Shown piece by piece: positions 51,514 to 58,774 of a DNA stretch of 64,000 nt. Origin of the DNA: Planctomycetota bacterium (GTDB taxonomy: Bacteria; Planctomycetota; UBA8742; UBA2392); contig JAHBXZ010000004.1 in assembly GCA_019636215.1 (NCBI GenBank), positions 248,001 to 312,000 of the forward strand. Reading direction: 5' to 3'. The notes beneath the pieces are model-generated. The model saw only the letters and a list, made by a program, of their open reading frames with translations, had not been told where the DNA came from and did not search any database. A program made the translations under genes and the position numbers. Positions within the stretch are counted from its first letter, which is position 1. The number at the start of each line of letters is the position of its first letter.

Positions 51514-52911
51514 ATGCCATTCATCCAGAACACAGACGCCGACCGGGCCGAAATGCTCAAGGCCATCGGCGTTGGCTCCATTGAAGATCTGTTCAAGGAC
51601 ATCCCCGCGAACCTGCGGCTGAAGATGTCCGACGCCAGCATGCTCAAGCTGCCCAAGGGCAAGGGCGAGCTTGAGGTCACCCGGCACATTCACGAACTGC
51701 TGGCCAAAACGAAAAACGCCGGCGATTACGCCTACTTCCGCGGCGGCGGCATCTACAACCACTTCGTCAGCACGCTGATTGACCACATAGCGCTGTATGA
51801 CGGCAGTTTCATCACCGCCTACACGCCCTACCAGCCCGAGTGCAGCCAGGGCACGCTGACATTCATCTACGAGTTCCAAAGCAGCATCACGGCGCTCACC
51901 GGACTCGAGGTCGCCAATGCCAGCATGTACGACGGTGCCAGCGCCCTGGCCGAAGCCATGATGATGGGCAAGCACGTCAGCGAAGACCGCCACCGCAAAG
52001 AAAACCGCAACACCTTTGTGCTGGCCGGCGCCGTGAACCCCGAATACCTGCAGGTGTGCAAGACCTACGCCGACGTGGCCGGCCTGAAGGTGGTGCAGGT
52101 CGCGACCGGTGCCGACGGTCGCGTGGACGGCCAGGCCCTTGCGAAGGCCTTGACGCGTAAAGTGTTTGCCGTGGCGGTGCAGTCGCCCAACTACCTGGGC
52201 GTGATCGAAGACGTCGAAGCCGTAGTGGCCGCCGCGAAGGAAAACGAGATTCTTGTAGTGCAGGCCGTCGGCGAGGCGCTGTCGCTTGCACTGCTGCAGA
52301 CTCCGGCCGAAGCCGGCGTGGACGTGTGCGTGGGCGAGGGCCAGAGCCTGGGCAACCACCAGTTCCTGGGCGGGCCGGCGTTTGGCTTCTTTGCCAGCAA
52401 GAAGGATTGGCTGCGCAAGATGCCCGGCCGCATTGTCAGCGAGACCAAGGACAAAGACGGCCGCCGGGCGTTTGCCTTGGCACTGGCCACGCGCGAGCAG
52501 CACATCCGCCGCGAGAAAGCAACCAGCAACATCTGCACGAACCAGAGCCTGTGCGCCCTGCGCGCGCTGATTCACATCGCGGCCTGGGGCAAGCAGGGCT
52601 TTGTCGAACTGGCCGAACACACCGTGGCCAAGACCCAGTACGCAATCAGCAAACTGACCAGCGTGCCGGGCGTGAAGCTGGCCCACACCGGCGCGCCGGT
52701 GTTCAACGAGTTCGTGATTCAGGCCGTGCCCGGCCTGGAAAAGAAGCTGCTCAAGAAGAAGGTTGCCGGCGGCCTGCCTCTGGACAAGTACGGCAAGGGG
52801 CGCCGTGGCCAGTACCTGGTGGCCATCACCGAAGTCACGACCAAGGCCGACATCGACCGCTACGCCGAGGCCCTGACCGAGGCCATGAAAGGCAAGCCAG
52901 TGGCGGTCTAA
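51514..52911 (+). CDS. gcvPA: glycine dehydrogenase (decarboxylating) subunit 1 (465 aa)
   Basis: N-terminal half of the split P-protein, which decarboxylates glycine with PLP bound in the partner subunit. Visible: MPFIQNTDADRAEMLKAIGV, FRGGGIYNHFVSTLIDHIA, AYTPYQPECSQGTLTFIYEF, YDGASALAEAMMM and LGGPAFGFFASKKDWLRKMP. Split P-proteins are typical of many bacteria outside the gamma- and betaproteobacteria. ATG 51514 has GAAGGAA about 6 nt upstream, just outside element 1. Works with gcvPB, which lies after element 2. Confidence 0.96.
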   Translation: MPFIQNTDADRAEMLKAIGVGSIEDLFKDIPANLRLKMSDASMLKLPKGKGELEVTRHIHELLAKTKNAGDYAYFRGGGIYNHFVSTLIDHIALYDGSFITAYTPYQPECSQGTLTFIYEFQSSITALTGLEVANASMYDGASALAEAMMMGKHVSEDRHRKENRNTFVLAGAVNPEYLQVCKTYADVAGLKVVQVATGADGRVDGQALAKALTRKVFAVAVQSPNYLGVIEDVEAVVAAAKENEILVVQAVGEALSLALLQTPAEAGVDVCVGEGQSLGNHQFLGGPAFGFFASKKDWLRKMPGRIVSETKDKDGRRAFALALATREQHIRREKATSNICTNQSLCALRALIHIAAWGKQGFVELAEHTVAKTQYAISKLTSVPGVKLAHTGAPVFNEFVIQAVPGLEKKLLKKKVAGGLPLDKYGKGRRGQYLVAITEVTTKADIDRYAEALTEAMKGKPVAV

Positions 52912-52948
52912 CCCTGATTGAACGCCCGAACGACAACCACAACAACGA

Positions 52949-53028
52949 GGACCACAGATGAACACAGATGAACTCAGATGACGCGCTTAGCGCCGCAATC
53001 TGTGTCTATCTGAGTTCATCTGTGGTCC
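52949..53028. repeat. inverted-repeat element 2, gcvPA-gcvPB junction
   Basis: An 80-bp palindromic element. Both arms open with the perfect 15-mer GGACCACAGATGAAC and are built of the word CAGATGAAC/CAGATAGAC; the centre is GCGC-TTA-GCGC (52983-52993). No ORF. The word CAGATGAACACAGAT is one I recall from repeats in many unrelated bacterial genomes, often next to small unknown genes, which is memory rather than a search result. Confidence 0.8.
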
Positions 53029-53052
53029 AAAGCAATTCGAATCGAGAATCCA

Positions 53053-54552
53053 ATGACAACCGCCCTCGCCAACCCCGCCGAAGCAATCCTCTTCGAAGTC
53101 TCCAAGCCCGGGCGTCGCTGCCTGCGCCTGCCGGAACTTGATGTTCCCAAGGTGGACATCAAGGCCGCCCTCAAGGGTGCAAAACTGCGCGCCAAGCCGG
53201 CGCCGCTGCCTGAAGTGGGCGAGCTTGACCTGGTGCGCCACTTCAAGAACCTGGCCCAGAAGAACTTCAGCGTGGACCGCAACTTCTATCCGCTGGGGTC
53301 CTGCACCATGAAGTACAACCCCAAGATCAACGTAACGCTTCTCAGCCTGCCCGGCTTCACCAAGGCCCACCCGCACCTGCCCGAGGCCGACCTGCAAGGC
53401 CACATTGAACTGATGGTTACGCTCGAGAAGTGGCTGTCCGAAATCAGCGGCCTGCCCGCCGTGACGCTGCAGCCTGCTGCCGGCGCGCAGGGCGAAATGA
53501 CCGGCCTGATGGTCATCAAGGCCTACTTTGAATCCAAGGGCGAAGGCAAGACCCGCACCAAGGTGATCATTCCCGACAGCGCCCACGGCACCAACCCCGC
53601 CACGGCGGCGCTGGCGGGCTTTACGCCACTGACACTCAAGAGCACCGCCGACGGCAGCGTAGACCTTGCCGCACTCAAGGCCATGATCGGCCCCGATACA
53701 GCGGCGATGATGATCACCAACCCCAGCACGCTGGGCATCCTTGAGCCGAACATGGTCGAGATCGCCAAGCTGCTGCACACCGCCGGCGCGCAGCTGTACA
53801 TGGACGGCGCGAACATGAACGCAATTCAGGGCATGGTGCGCCCCGGCGACTACGGCGTGGATGTGATGCACTTCAACCTGCACAAGACCTACAGTGTGCC
53901 GCACGGCGCCGGCGGCCCCGGTGCCGGCCCGATTGCCGTTGCCAGCCACCTTGAGCCGTACCTTCCCACGCCGCGCCCGGTGCGCAACGCCGACGGCACC
54001 TATTCACTGGACAGCAAGCGACCGGATTCAATCGGCAAAGTGCGTTCGTTCTTTGGCAACTACGGCGCGCTGGTGATGGCCTACATCTACATGGCGCAGT
54101 TGGGCCGCGAGGGTGTGCGCCGCAACGGCGAAAACGCCGTGCTGAACGCCAACTACCTGCGCGCGAAGCTGCGCGGCGTGTACCACATCCAGAACGACAA
54201 GGCCTGCGCCCACGAAGTTGTGTTTACCGACAAGACCCAGAACGCCGAGCACCACATCAGCGCACTGGACATCGCCAAGCGCATGATTGACTACGGCATT
54301 CACCCGATGACGATCTACTTCCCGCAGCCCAACGTTGTGGGGGGCCAAGGCGCGATGATGGTCGAGCCCACCGAAACCGAAAGCAAGGAGACGCTGGATT
54401 ACTTCGTTGTGGTGATGAAAAAGATAGCATCGGAGTGCAAAGACAACCCCGAAATCGTCAAGACCGCCCCGCACACCACGCCGGTTTCACGCGTGGACGA
54501 AAAGACCGCAACCACCAACCCGCAGCTGTACTGCCCGATGTGTATTGCGTGA
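53053..54552 (+). CDS. gcvPB: glycine dehydrogenase (decarboxylating) subunit 2 (499 aa)
   Basis: PLP-binding half of the split P-protein. Visible: RNFYPLGSCTMKYNPKIN, LQPAAGAQGEMTGLM, DSAHGTNPATAALAGF, YMDGANMNAIQGMVRPGDYG and FNLHKTYSVPHGAGGPG with PLP Lys278; C-terminal PTETESKETLDYF is typical. ATG 53053 lies 24 nt after element 2 with only a weak GAGA-like site upstream. The reading frame is intact. It completes the P, H and T proteins; the L-protein (dihydrolipoamide dehydrogenase) is elsewhere. Confidence 0.96.
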   Translation: MTTALANPAEAILFEVSKPGRRCLRLPELDVPKVDIKAALKGAKLRAKPAPLPEVGELDLVRHFKNLAQKNFSVDRNFYPLGSCTMKYNPKINVTLLSLPGFTKAHPHLPEADLQGHIELMVTLEKWLSEISGLPAVTLQPAAGAQGEMTGLMVIKAYFESKGEGKTRTKVIIPDSAHGTNPATAALAGFTPLTLKSTADGSVDLAALKAMIGPDTAAMMITNPSTLGILEPNMVEIAKLLHTAGAQLYMDGANMNAIQGMVRPGDYGVDVMHFNLHKTYSVPHGAGGPGAGPIAVASHLEPYLPTPRPVRNADGTYSLDSKRPDSIGKVRSFFGNYGALVMAYIYMAQLGREGVRRNGENAVLNANYLRAKLRGVYHIQNDKACAHEVVFTDKTQNAEHHISALDIAKRMIDYGIHPMTIYFPQPNVVGGQGAMMVEPTETESKETLDYFVVVMKKIASECKDNPEIVKTAPHTTPVSRVDEKTATTNPQLYCPMCIA

Positions 54553-54558
54553 ACTTCA

Positions 54559-55057
54559 TGAACTGCGGTTTTGGGTTTTCGGTTTTGGGTTTTGGGGATA
54601 AACACGGCAGCCATGGCCGAGTCGAACGCGATCGAGAGTTTTCGTGACCTCGTTGCCTGGCAAGTCGCGATGGATGCCGTGGACAGCATTCTGGAACTGG
54701 TTGCAAGAGAACCCCTCAGCAAGAAGTACTGGCTTTGCGATCAGATCGCGCGGTCAAGTACTTCAATCGCAGCGAACATCGCGGAGGGGCACGGCAGTGG
54801 GTCGCGGCGTATGTATGTCAAACATCTGTACATTGCTCGCGGTTCGCTGAACGAAACGCTTACGTTCATGGAGATCAACCGCCGCCAGAAGTACGCGACC
54901 GCGGAAGATCTAAGGACGATTCGGGACTTGCTGCACCGCACTCACAAGCTATTGAACGGCCTCATCAAGTCATTGCAGCGCAAGGACATTCCATAGCAGC
55001 CGCTCCGCAGTTGCAATTCCCCAAAACCCGGAACCCAAAACCCAAAACCGCAGTTCA
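54559..55057. mobile_element. inverted-repeat-bounded element encoding an S23/IVP-type protein, gcvPB-dapL junction
   Basis: Two 40-nt arms, 54559-54598 and 55018-55057, are inverted copies with 37 of 40 matches; they consist mainly of the word GGTTTTGGG, starting TGAACTGC. They enclose 419 bp that contain a single gene for a four-helix-bundle protein. The element begins 6 nt after the gcvPB stop codon and ends 8 nt before the dapL ATG, with no direct target duplication visible. In RNA it would form a 40-bp stem with the gene in the loop, like the intervening sequences removed from 23S rRNA by RNase III. Mobility is inferred. Confidence 0.7.
54613..54996 (+). CDS. four-helix-bundle protein, S23/23S rRNA intervening-sequence protein family (127 aa)
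   Basis: The family pattern is clear: ESFRDLVAWQVAMDAVDSIL, LCDQIARSSTSIAANIAEGH, and YIARGSLNETLTFMEI. These small pentameric helical bundles are encoded by intervening sequences inside 23S rRNA genes of spirochaetes and others, and relatives (Avd) assist diversity-generating retroelements. Function is not settled; nucleic-acid binding is usual. Here the gene sits inside an inverted-repeat element between gcvPB and dapL, not in rRNA. ATG 54613 has no clear ribosome-binding site (GGCAGCC upstream). Confidence 0.9.
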   Translation: MAESNAIESFRDLVAWQVAMDAVDSILELVAREPLSKKYWLCDQIARSSTSIAANIAEGHGSGSRRMYVKHLYIARGSLNETLTFMEINRRQKYATAEDLRTIRDLLHRTHKLLNGLIKSLQRKDIP

Positions 55058-55065
55058 AAACACAC

Positions 55066-56253
55066 ATGGACATCCGCCCATCCACCCGCGTCTCTTCCAT
55101 CGGCGCCTACGCCTTTGCCGCCGTTGATGCCAAAGTCGCCGAACTGAAGGAAAAGGGCATTACGCCCATCGATTTCGGCGTTGGTGACTACCAGGACCCG
55201 ACACCACGCCTGATCCGCCAGGCCTGCAAGAAGGCCGTGGATGAACACGCCACCGACGGCTACCCCAGCTACATCGGCGCCCAGCGGTTCCGTGAAGGCG
55301 TGGCCAAGTGGCTCAAGGTGCGCTTTGGCGTCAGCCTTGACCCCAAAACCCAGATCACCAGCACCATCGGCAGCAAGGAAGGCATCTTCAACTTCCACGA
55401 GGGGTTCGTGAACCCCGGCGATGTTGTGATCTGCCCCAGCCCCGGCTATCCGCCCTACAAGCGCGGCACGCTGTTCGCCGAGGGCCAGGCCTACTTCGTG
55501 CCCGTCACGCACAAGAACAAGTGCGAGTACAAGTTCAAAACGATCCCCGAAGACATCGCCAAGCGCGCCAAGGTGATGTGGGTGACCACGCCGTCGAGCC
55601 CGCTGGGTTACGTCGCGTCGCTGGACTTCCTCAAGGCCGCTTACGACTTCTGCCAGAAGTACGGCATCATCCTGGCCAGCGACGAGGCCTACAGCGAGCT
55701 GTACTTCACGGCTGATGCGCCCCACAGCGCGCTCGAACTTGGCAAGGACAACGGCTTTGACGGCATCGTGCAGTTTCACAGCCTCAGCAAGCGCAGCATC
55801 ATGACCGGCTGGCGCGTGGGTTGGGCCGCGGGTGACAAGCGCGTAATTGATGTCTTCAAGAAGGTCAAGACCAACATTGACAGCGGCACGCCCAACTTCA
55901 TCCAGGACGCGGCCGTGGCGGCGCTGGAGGACGAAAAGCACGTCAAGAAGCTGCGGAGTACCGTCAAGCGCAAGCGCAACCTGATCTGCGCGGCACTGAA
56001 GAAGGCCGGACTTAAGAACTGCAAGAACCCCGCCGGCCTGTATCTGTGGCAAAAGGCGCCTGACGGCATGAGCGGCGAAGACTTCGCCAAGGTGCTGATC
56101 GAAAAGTGCCACGTAGTGACCACGCCTGGCGAGTGGCTGAGTGACACCGTGGATGGCGAGAACCCCGGCGCGGGGCACGTGAGATTCGCGTTTGTCCCGC
56201 CGATTGACGAAGTCAAAGAAGCCGCCGCCCGCATCGAAAAGCTGAAGTTCTAA
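55066..56253 (+). CDS. dapL: class I/II aminotransferase, probably LL-diaminopimelate aminotransferase (395 aa)
   Basis: PLP-dependent enzyme that would convert tetrahydrodipicolinate directly to LL-diaminopimelate for lysine and peptidoglycan. N-terminus ISTRVSS-like (RPSTRVSSIGAYAFAAVD), IDFGVGDYQDPTP, GYPSYIGAQRFREGVAKWL, ASDEAYSELYF (Asp206) and HSLSKRSIMTGWRVGW (PLP Lys242, Arg250). The usual NPTG is replaced by PSSPLG, so substrate assignment is uncertain; other aspartate-aminotransferase-like activities are possible. The ATG lies 8 nt after the right arm of the preceding element and has no Shine-Dalgarno of its own. A strong terminator follows. Confidence 0.72.
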   Translation: MDIRPSTRVSSIGAYAFAAVDAKVAELKEKGITPIDFGVGDYQDPTPRLIRQACKKAVDEHATDGYPSYIGAQRFREGVAKWLKVRFGVSLDPKTQITSTIGSKEGIFNFHEGFVNPGDVVICPSPGYPPYKRGTLFAEGQAYFVPVTHKNKCEYKFKTIPEDIAKRAKVMWVTTPSSPLGYVASLDFLKAAYDFCQKYGIILASDEAYSELYFTADAPHSALELGKDNGFDGIVQFHSLSKRSIMTGWRVGWAAGDKRVIDVFKKVKTNIDSGTPNFIQDAAVAALEDEKHVKKLRSTVKRKRNLICAALKKAGLKNCKNPAGLYLWQKAPDGMSGEDFAKVLIEKCHVVTTPGEWLSDTVDGENPGAGHVRFAFVPPIDEVKEAAARIEKLKF

Positions 56254-56317
56254 CGTAGGGCAGGCCGTTGGACGGGCCCAGGACAGGGCTTCCAGACTGC
56301 CGTCGTGTCCGCACATG

Positions 56318-56350
56318 AAACCTCCCGGTCGCAAGCCGGGAGGTTTTCGT
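56318..56350 (+). terminator. rho-independent terminator after dapL
   Basis: Stem AAACCTCCCGG/CCGGGAGGTTT, loop TCGCAAG, followed by TCGTT; the stem ends in a T-run. It closes the gcv-dapL transcription unit. Confidence 0.85.
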
Positions 56351-56375
56351 TGTGTCCTGCGGGGAACTCCGGCCC

Positions 56376-56403
56376 TTGACGTGTCAAGAGCAGGCGATAG
56401 CAT
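56376..56403 (+). promoter_or_regulatory. sigma-70-like promoter of the HAD-like gene
   Basis: TTGACG (56376-56381), 16-nt spacer, TAGCAT (56398-56403); the ATG at 56411 begins 7 nt after the -10 box, so the mRNA is probably leaderless. This is the best-formed example of that arrangement in the window. Confidence 0.6.
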
Positions 56404-56410
56404 GGGCTGC

Positions 56411-56878
56411 ATGGACACACTGGGAATCGACATTGGAAACGTCATCGTGGCCGGACAGGGGCCGGGCGACACGAGCTTTTCTCGCGGCGACCCGCTGCAG
56501 ACCCCTGCGTTGCCGGGTGCGTTTGATGCCATCGCGCAGCTCGCCGCGGGCCGGTTTGCCGGTCGCGTACACTTGATCAGCAAGGCCTACCCCAACATGG
56601 AACGCCGGACGCGGCAGTGGCTGGCTGCGCACGACTTTGCGCGGATCACGGGCGTTGCCGAAGAGTGCTGGCACTTTGTGCGCGAGCGCCCCGAGAAGGG
56701 CCCGCTCTGCGCACGGCTGGGCATCACACACTTTGTCGACGACAAGCTGGAGAACCTGGGCCACGCGCGCGACCACGGCACACAATGCCTGGTGCTATTT
56801 GGCGGCGAAGCCGCCAGCGGGGACTGGTTCCAACACGCGCCTGACTGGGCGGCCGTGCTGAGCCTTCTAACGGCGTAG
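56411..56878 (+). CDS. HAD-like phosphatase family protein (155 aa)
   Basis: Short haloacid-dehalogenase-like protein. Motif I-like start DTLGIDIGNVIVAG (nucleophile Asp in GIDIGN; the second Asp of DxD is a Gly), a middle motif II-like VHLISKAYP with Ser, and C-terminal Lys/Asp motifs EKGPLCARLGITHFVDDKLE. Such Gly-substituted members may have altered or no phosphatase activity. Two in-frame ATGs exist (56402, 56411); the promoter position favours 56411. The 3' end overlaps the convergent sixA gene by 12 bp. Substrate unknown. Confidence 0.65.
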   Translation: MDTLGIDIGNVIVAGQGPGDTSFSRGDPLQTPALPGAFDAIAQLAAGRFAGRVHLISKAYPNMERRTRQWLAAHDFARITGVAEECWHFVRERPEKGPLCARLGITHFVDDKLENLGHARDHGTQCLVLFGGEAASGDWFQHAPDWAAVLSLLTA

Positions 56879-57361
56879 CAGCCGGGGCGTCGCCAGCCAC
56901 AACAGCCGAAACGCGCCCGGGCGAAGGCCGTGGCCGCTCTCCAGGCAGGCCACGCCGCCCTTCTTGAACTCAAACAGCGCCTTGCCTTGCGGCCCGGAAA
57001 GCAGGTACGCGGCCAGCTTGCCCAGCATCGGCTCATGGCCGACCAGCGCGACAACGCCCGGCGGCGTCAGCGCGCTGAGCGCGTGCAGCGTTTCGTTTGG
57101 CGGGCAATGGGGCTCCAGCTCGTGCAGCACTTCGTGGGTTGGCCACTTGGCCCTGGTCACAAGAATCTCGGCCGTCTGGATCGCGCGAACCAGCGGGCTG
57201 GTAAGCAGCAGTGCAACGCCCGGCGCCAGTTTGCGCATCCCCGATGCCACCTGCTCAAACCGGTTGGCACCCCGTTTGGTCAGGGGCCGCTGGCCGTCAT
57301 CGGGCCATTTCGCGACATCACGATCATGGGCAATGGCGTGGCGCACGAGGTAGAGTTTCAA
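56867..57361 (-). CDS. sixA: phosphohistidine phosphatase SixA-like (164 aa)
   Basis: Histidine-phosphatase superfamily enzyme; SixA proteins remove phosphate from phosphohistidine. The catalytic RH(A/G) motif is LYLVRHAIAHD (His8), the Arg/Glu region is TSPLVRAIQTAEIL, and the second His is in LVGHEPML. Normal SixA size. TTG 57361 was chosen: an AAGG-rich site (AGGAAAGGAAGG) lies upstream and the codon overlaps the TGA of the CHAD gene (TTGA). An upstream extension is unlike the family. Confidence 0.85.
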   Translation of the reverse strand: MKLYLVRHAIAHDRDVAKWPDDGQRPLTKRGANRFEQVASGMRKLAPGVALLLTSPLVRAIQTAEILVTRAKWPTHEVLHELEPHCPPNETLHALSALTPPGVVALVGHEPMLGKLAAYLLSGPQGKALFEFKKGGVACLESGHGLRPGAFRLLWLATPRLLRR

Positions 57362-58245
57362 GTCCGCCTTCCTTTCCTGCGTGGCAAGGCCCGCTTGATG
57401 GCCAGCCAAAGCGTTTGCACGAAGTCCGCCAGCCAGCGCGGAAGGTCCGCCCGCACACGTCGCGCTTCGCGCTGCAACTCGCGGGCAAGGTCGCGCACCG
57501 GCCCTGCGGCTGCATCCTTGAACCCAGTCATGCCGCGCAGGGCAACGGCGGCCCCGCGGGCGTCCAGGTAGTCGCCCAGGTGCTGCTGCATTTTCTGCAA
57601 TGCCAGTCCTGCCTTGCGCGACGGTTTGCCAAGGTGGTCATGCAGGCACTCCAGCGCATAGCGGAGCTTCTTGGCGCGCAGTCGCAGGGCGTGACAGTTT
57701 GCCGGATTGCATTGCTGTCGCGCGCGGTGCAGCGCCTTGCGAAAACGCCGCCGCAACCGGGCCAGCCGCGCCGGGGCATAGGCCGCAAGCCCGGGGCCCT
57801 TGCCAGGCATGGCCGCAATGGCGGCAAGGTCCAGCAGGGCAGCACGGCCAGCCGTGCCGGTTCCGGACTTGTCGGCGGCAAGTTCGTCGCGACGCGCGGC
57901 AAGCCGGGCCGCCAGCGCCTGAATCTCGGGTTTGTGGGTGGCCTGCAGCCTTTGCAGAAAAACGTCCGTTTCGCGCAGCTCTGCAAGACCGCGGGCCAGC
58001 GCGCGCAGCTTGTCGGCGGCAGGCCTTGCCGCAGGAACCAGCGGCCGAAACAGCGACAACAGGGCGCGCATGCGGCGGCAGGCCACGCGCACCCCATGGA
58101 CAGATTCGGGTGTGGCGAAAGACTCAAAAGTTGCGAGATGCCGGGCCATCGTGGCGGATTGATCACGCACGGCACGGGCAAGAAACGCAACGGCCGGCTG
58201 CGGCACTTTGTGCGAGGGCAGTTTCGCGGCCTTGCGGGGTGCCAT
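57358..58245 (-). CDS. CHAD domain-containing protein (295 aa)
   Basis: CHAD (conserved histidine alpha-helical) domain proteins bind polyphosphate through conserved His, Lys and Arg residues. Here VHGVRVACRRMRALLSLF (first His/Arg helix) and NCHALRLRAKKLRYALECLH (second) bracket an all-helical core; very basic overall. ATG 58245 has GGAGG about 7 nt upstream. The TGA overlaps the TTG of sixA, so CHAD and SixA are made together; this pairing is known from other bacteria. A polyphosphate kinase gene is not in the window. Confidence 0.9.
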   Translation of the reverse strand: MAPRKAAKLPSHKVPQPAVAFLARAVRDQSATMARHLATFESFATPESVHGVRVACRRMRALLSLFRPLVPAARPAADKLRALARGLAELRETDVFLQRLQATHKPEIQALAARLAARRDELAADKSGTGTAGRAALLDLAAIAAMPGKGPGLAAYAPARLARLRRRFRKALHRARQQCNPANCHALRLRAKKLRYALECLHDHLGKPSRKAGLALQKMQQHLGDYLDARGAAVALRGMTGFKDAAAGPVRDLARELQREARRVRADLPRWLADFVQTLWLAIKRALPRRKGRRT

Positions 58246-58319
58246 GGCTGGCCTCCGTGGCGCAGAATATGCGGCGTACGGGGCGGCGCAATGTGCGGTG
58301 GAATGTCTTAACCCAACAT

Positions 58320-58706
58320 TCATGTGGTGATGCGCGCCAGCAGCGCCTTGAAGTCCGGCTTGGGGTTCATGGCCGTGGCGCCGTGGGGCAGAAAGTCCTT
58401 CATCGAATGGCTCGGGAACAGGTGGATGTGAACGTGCGGCACCTCATAGCCCACCACCATGCTGCACACCCGCGCGCACCCCAGCTTGGCCTTCAGCAAA
58501 CGTGCAACTTTGCCGGCCGCCGCGTGCAGCGCCGCGTAGTCGGACTCGGGCATGTCAAACAGGTAGGCATGCTCGGCCTTGGGAATCACCAGTGTGTGGC
58601 CTTCGCACCAGGGGTTGATGTCCAGAAACGCCAGGTGCTTGTCGTCTTCCCAGACTTTGTGGCTCGGGATATCCCCGGAAACAATGCGGCTGAAGATGGT
58701 GGGCAT
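58320..58706 (-). CDS. HIT-family nucleotide hydrolase/transferase (128 aa)
   Basis: Histidine-triad protein of the Hint branch. N-terminus MPTIFSRIVSGDIPSHKVWE, WCEGHTLVIPKAEHAYLFDM in the middle, and the triad HVHIHLFP near residue 95. Likely hydrolyses AMP-lysine or adenosine phosphoramidates, as Hint proteins do. ATG 58706 follows GGAGG about 7 nt upstream. First gene downstream of the NmrA-like gene, from which it is separated by a terminator, so transcribed independently. CHAD follows 74 bp later. Confidence 0.93.
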   Translation of the reverse strand: MPTIFSRIVSGDIPSHKVWEDDKHLAFLDINPWCEGHTLVIPKAEHAYLFDMPESDYAALHAAAGKVARLLKAKLGCARVCSMVVGYEVPHVHIHLFPSHSMKDFLPHGATAMNPKPDFKALLARITT

Positions 58707-58723
58707 AGTGGCCTCCAACGAAA

Positions 58724-58751
58724 CAGGCCCCGAGCCTATGCCCGGGGCCTG
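58724..58751 (-). terminator. terminator after the NmrA-like gene
   Basis: Stem CAGGCCCCG/CGGGGCCTG, loop AGCCTATGCC; the minus-strand tail is TTTCGTT. It lies 23 bp after the stop codon at 58775. Confidence 0.65.
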
Positions 58752-58774
58752 CTTGTTTCCACTGTGTGGCGTGG

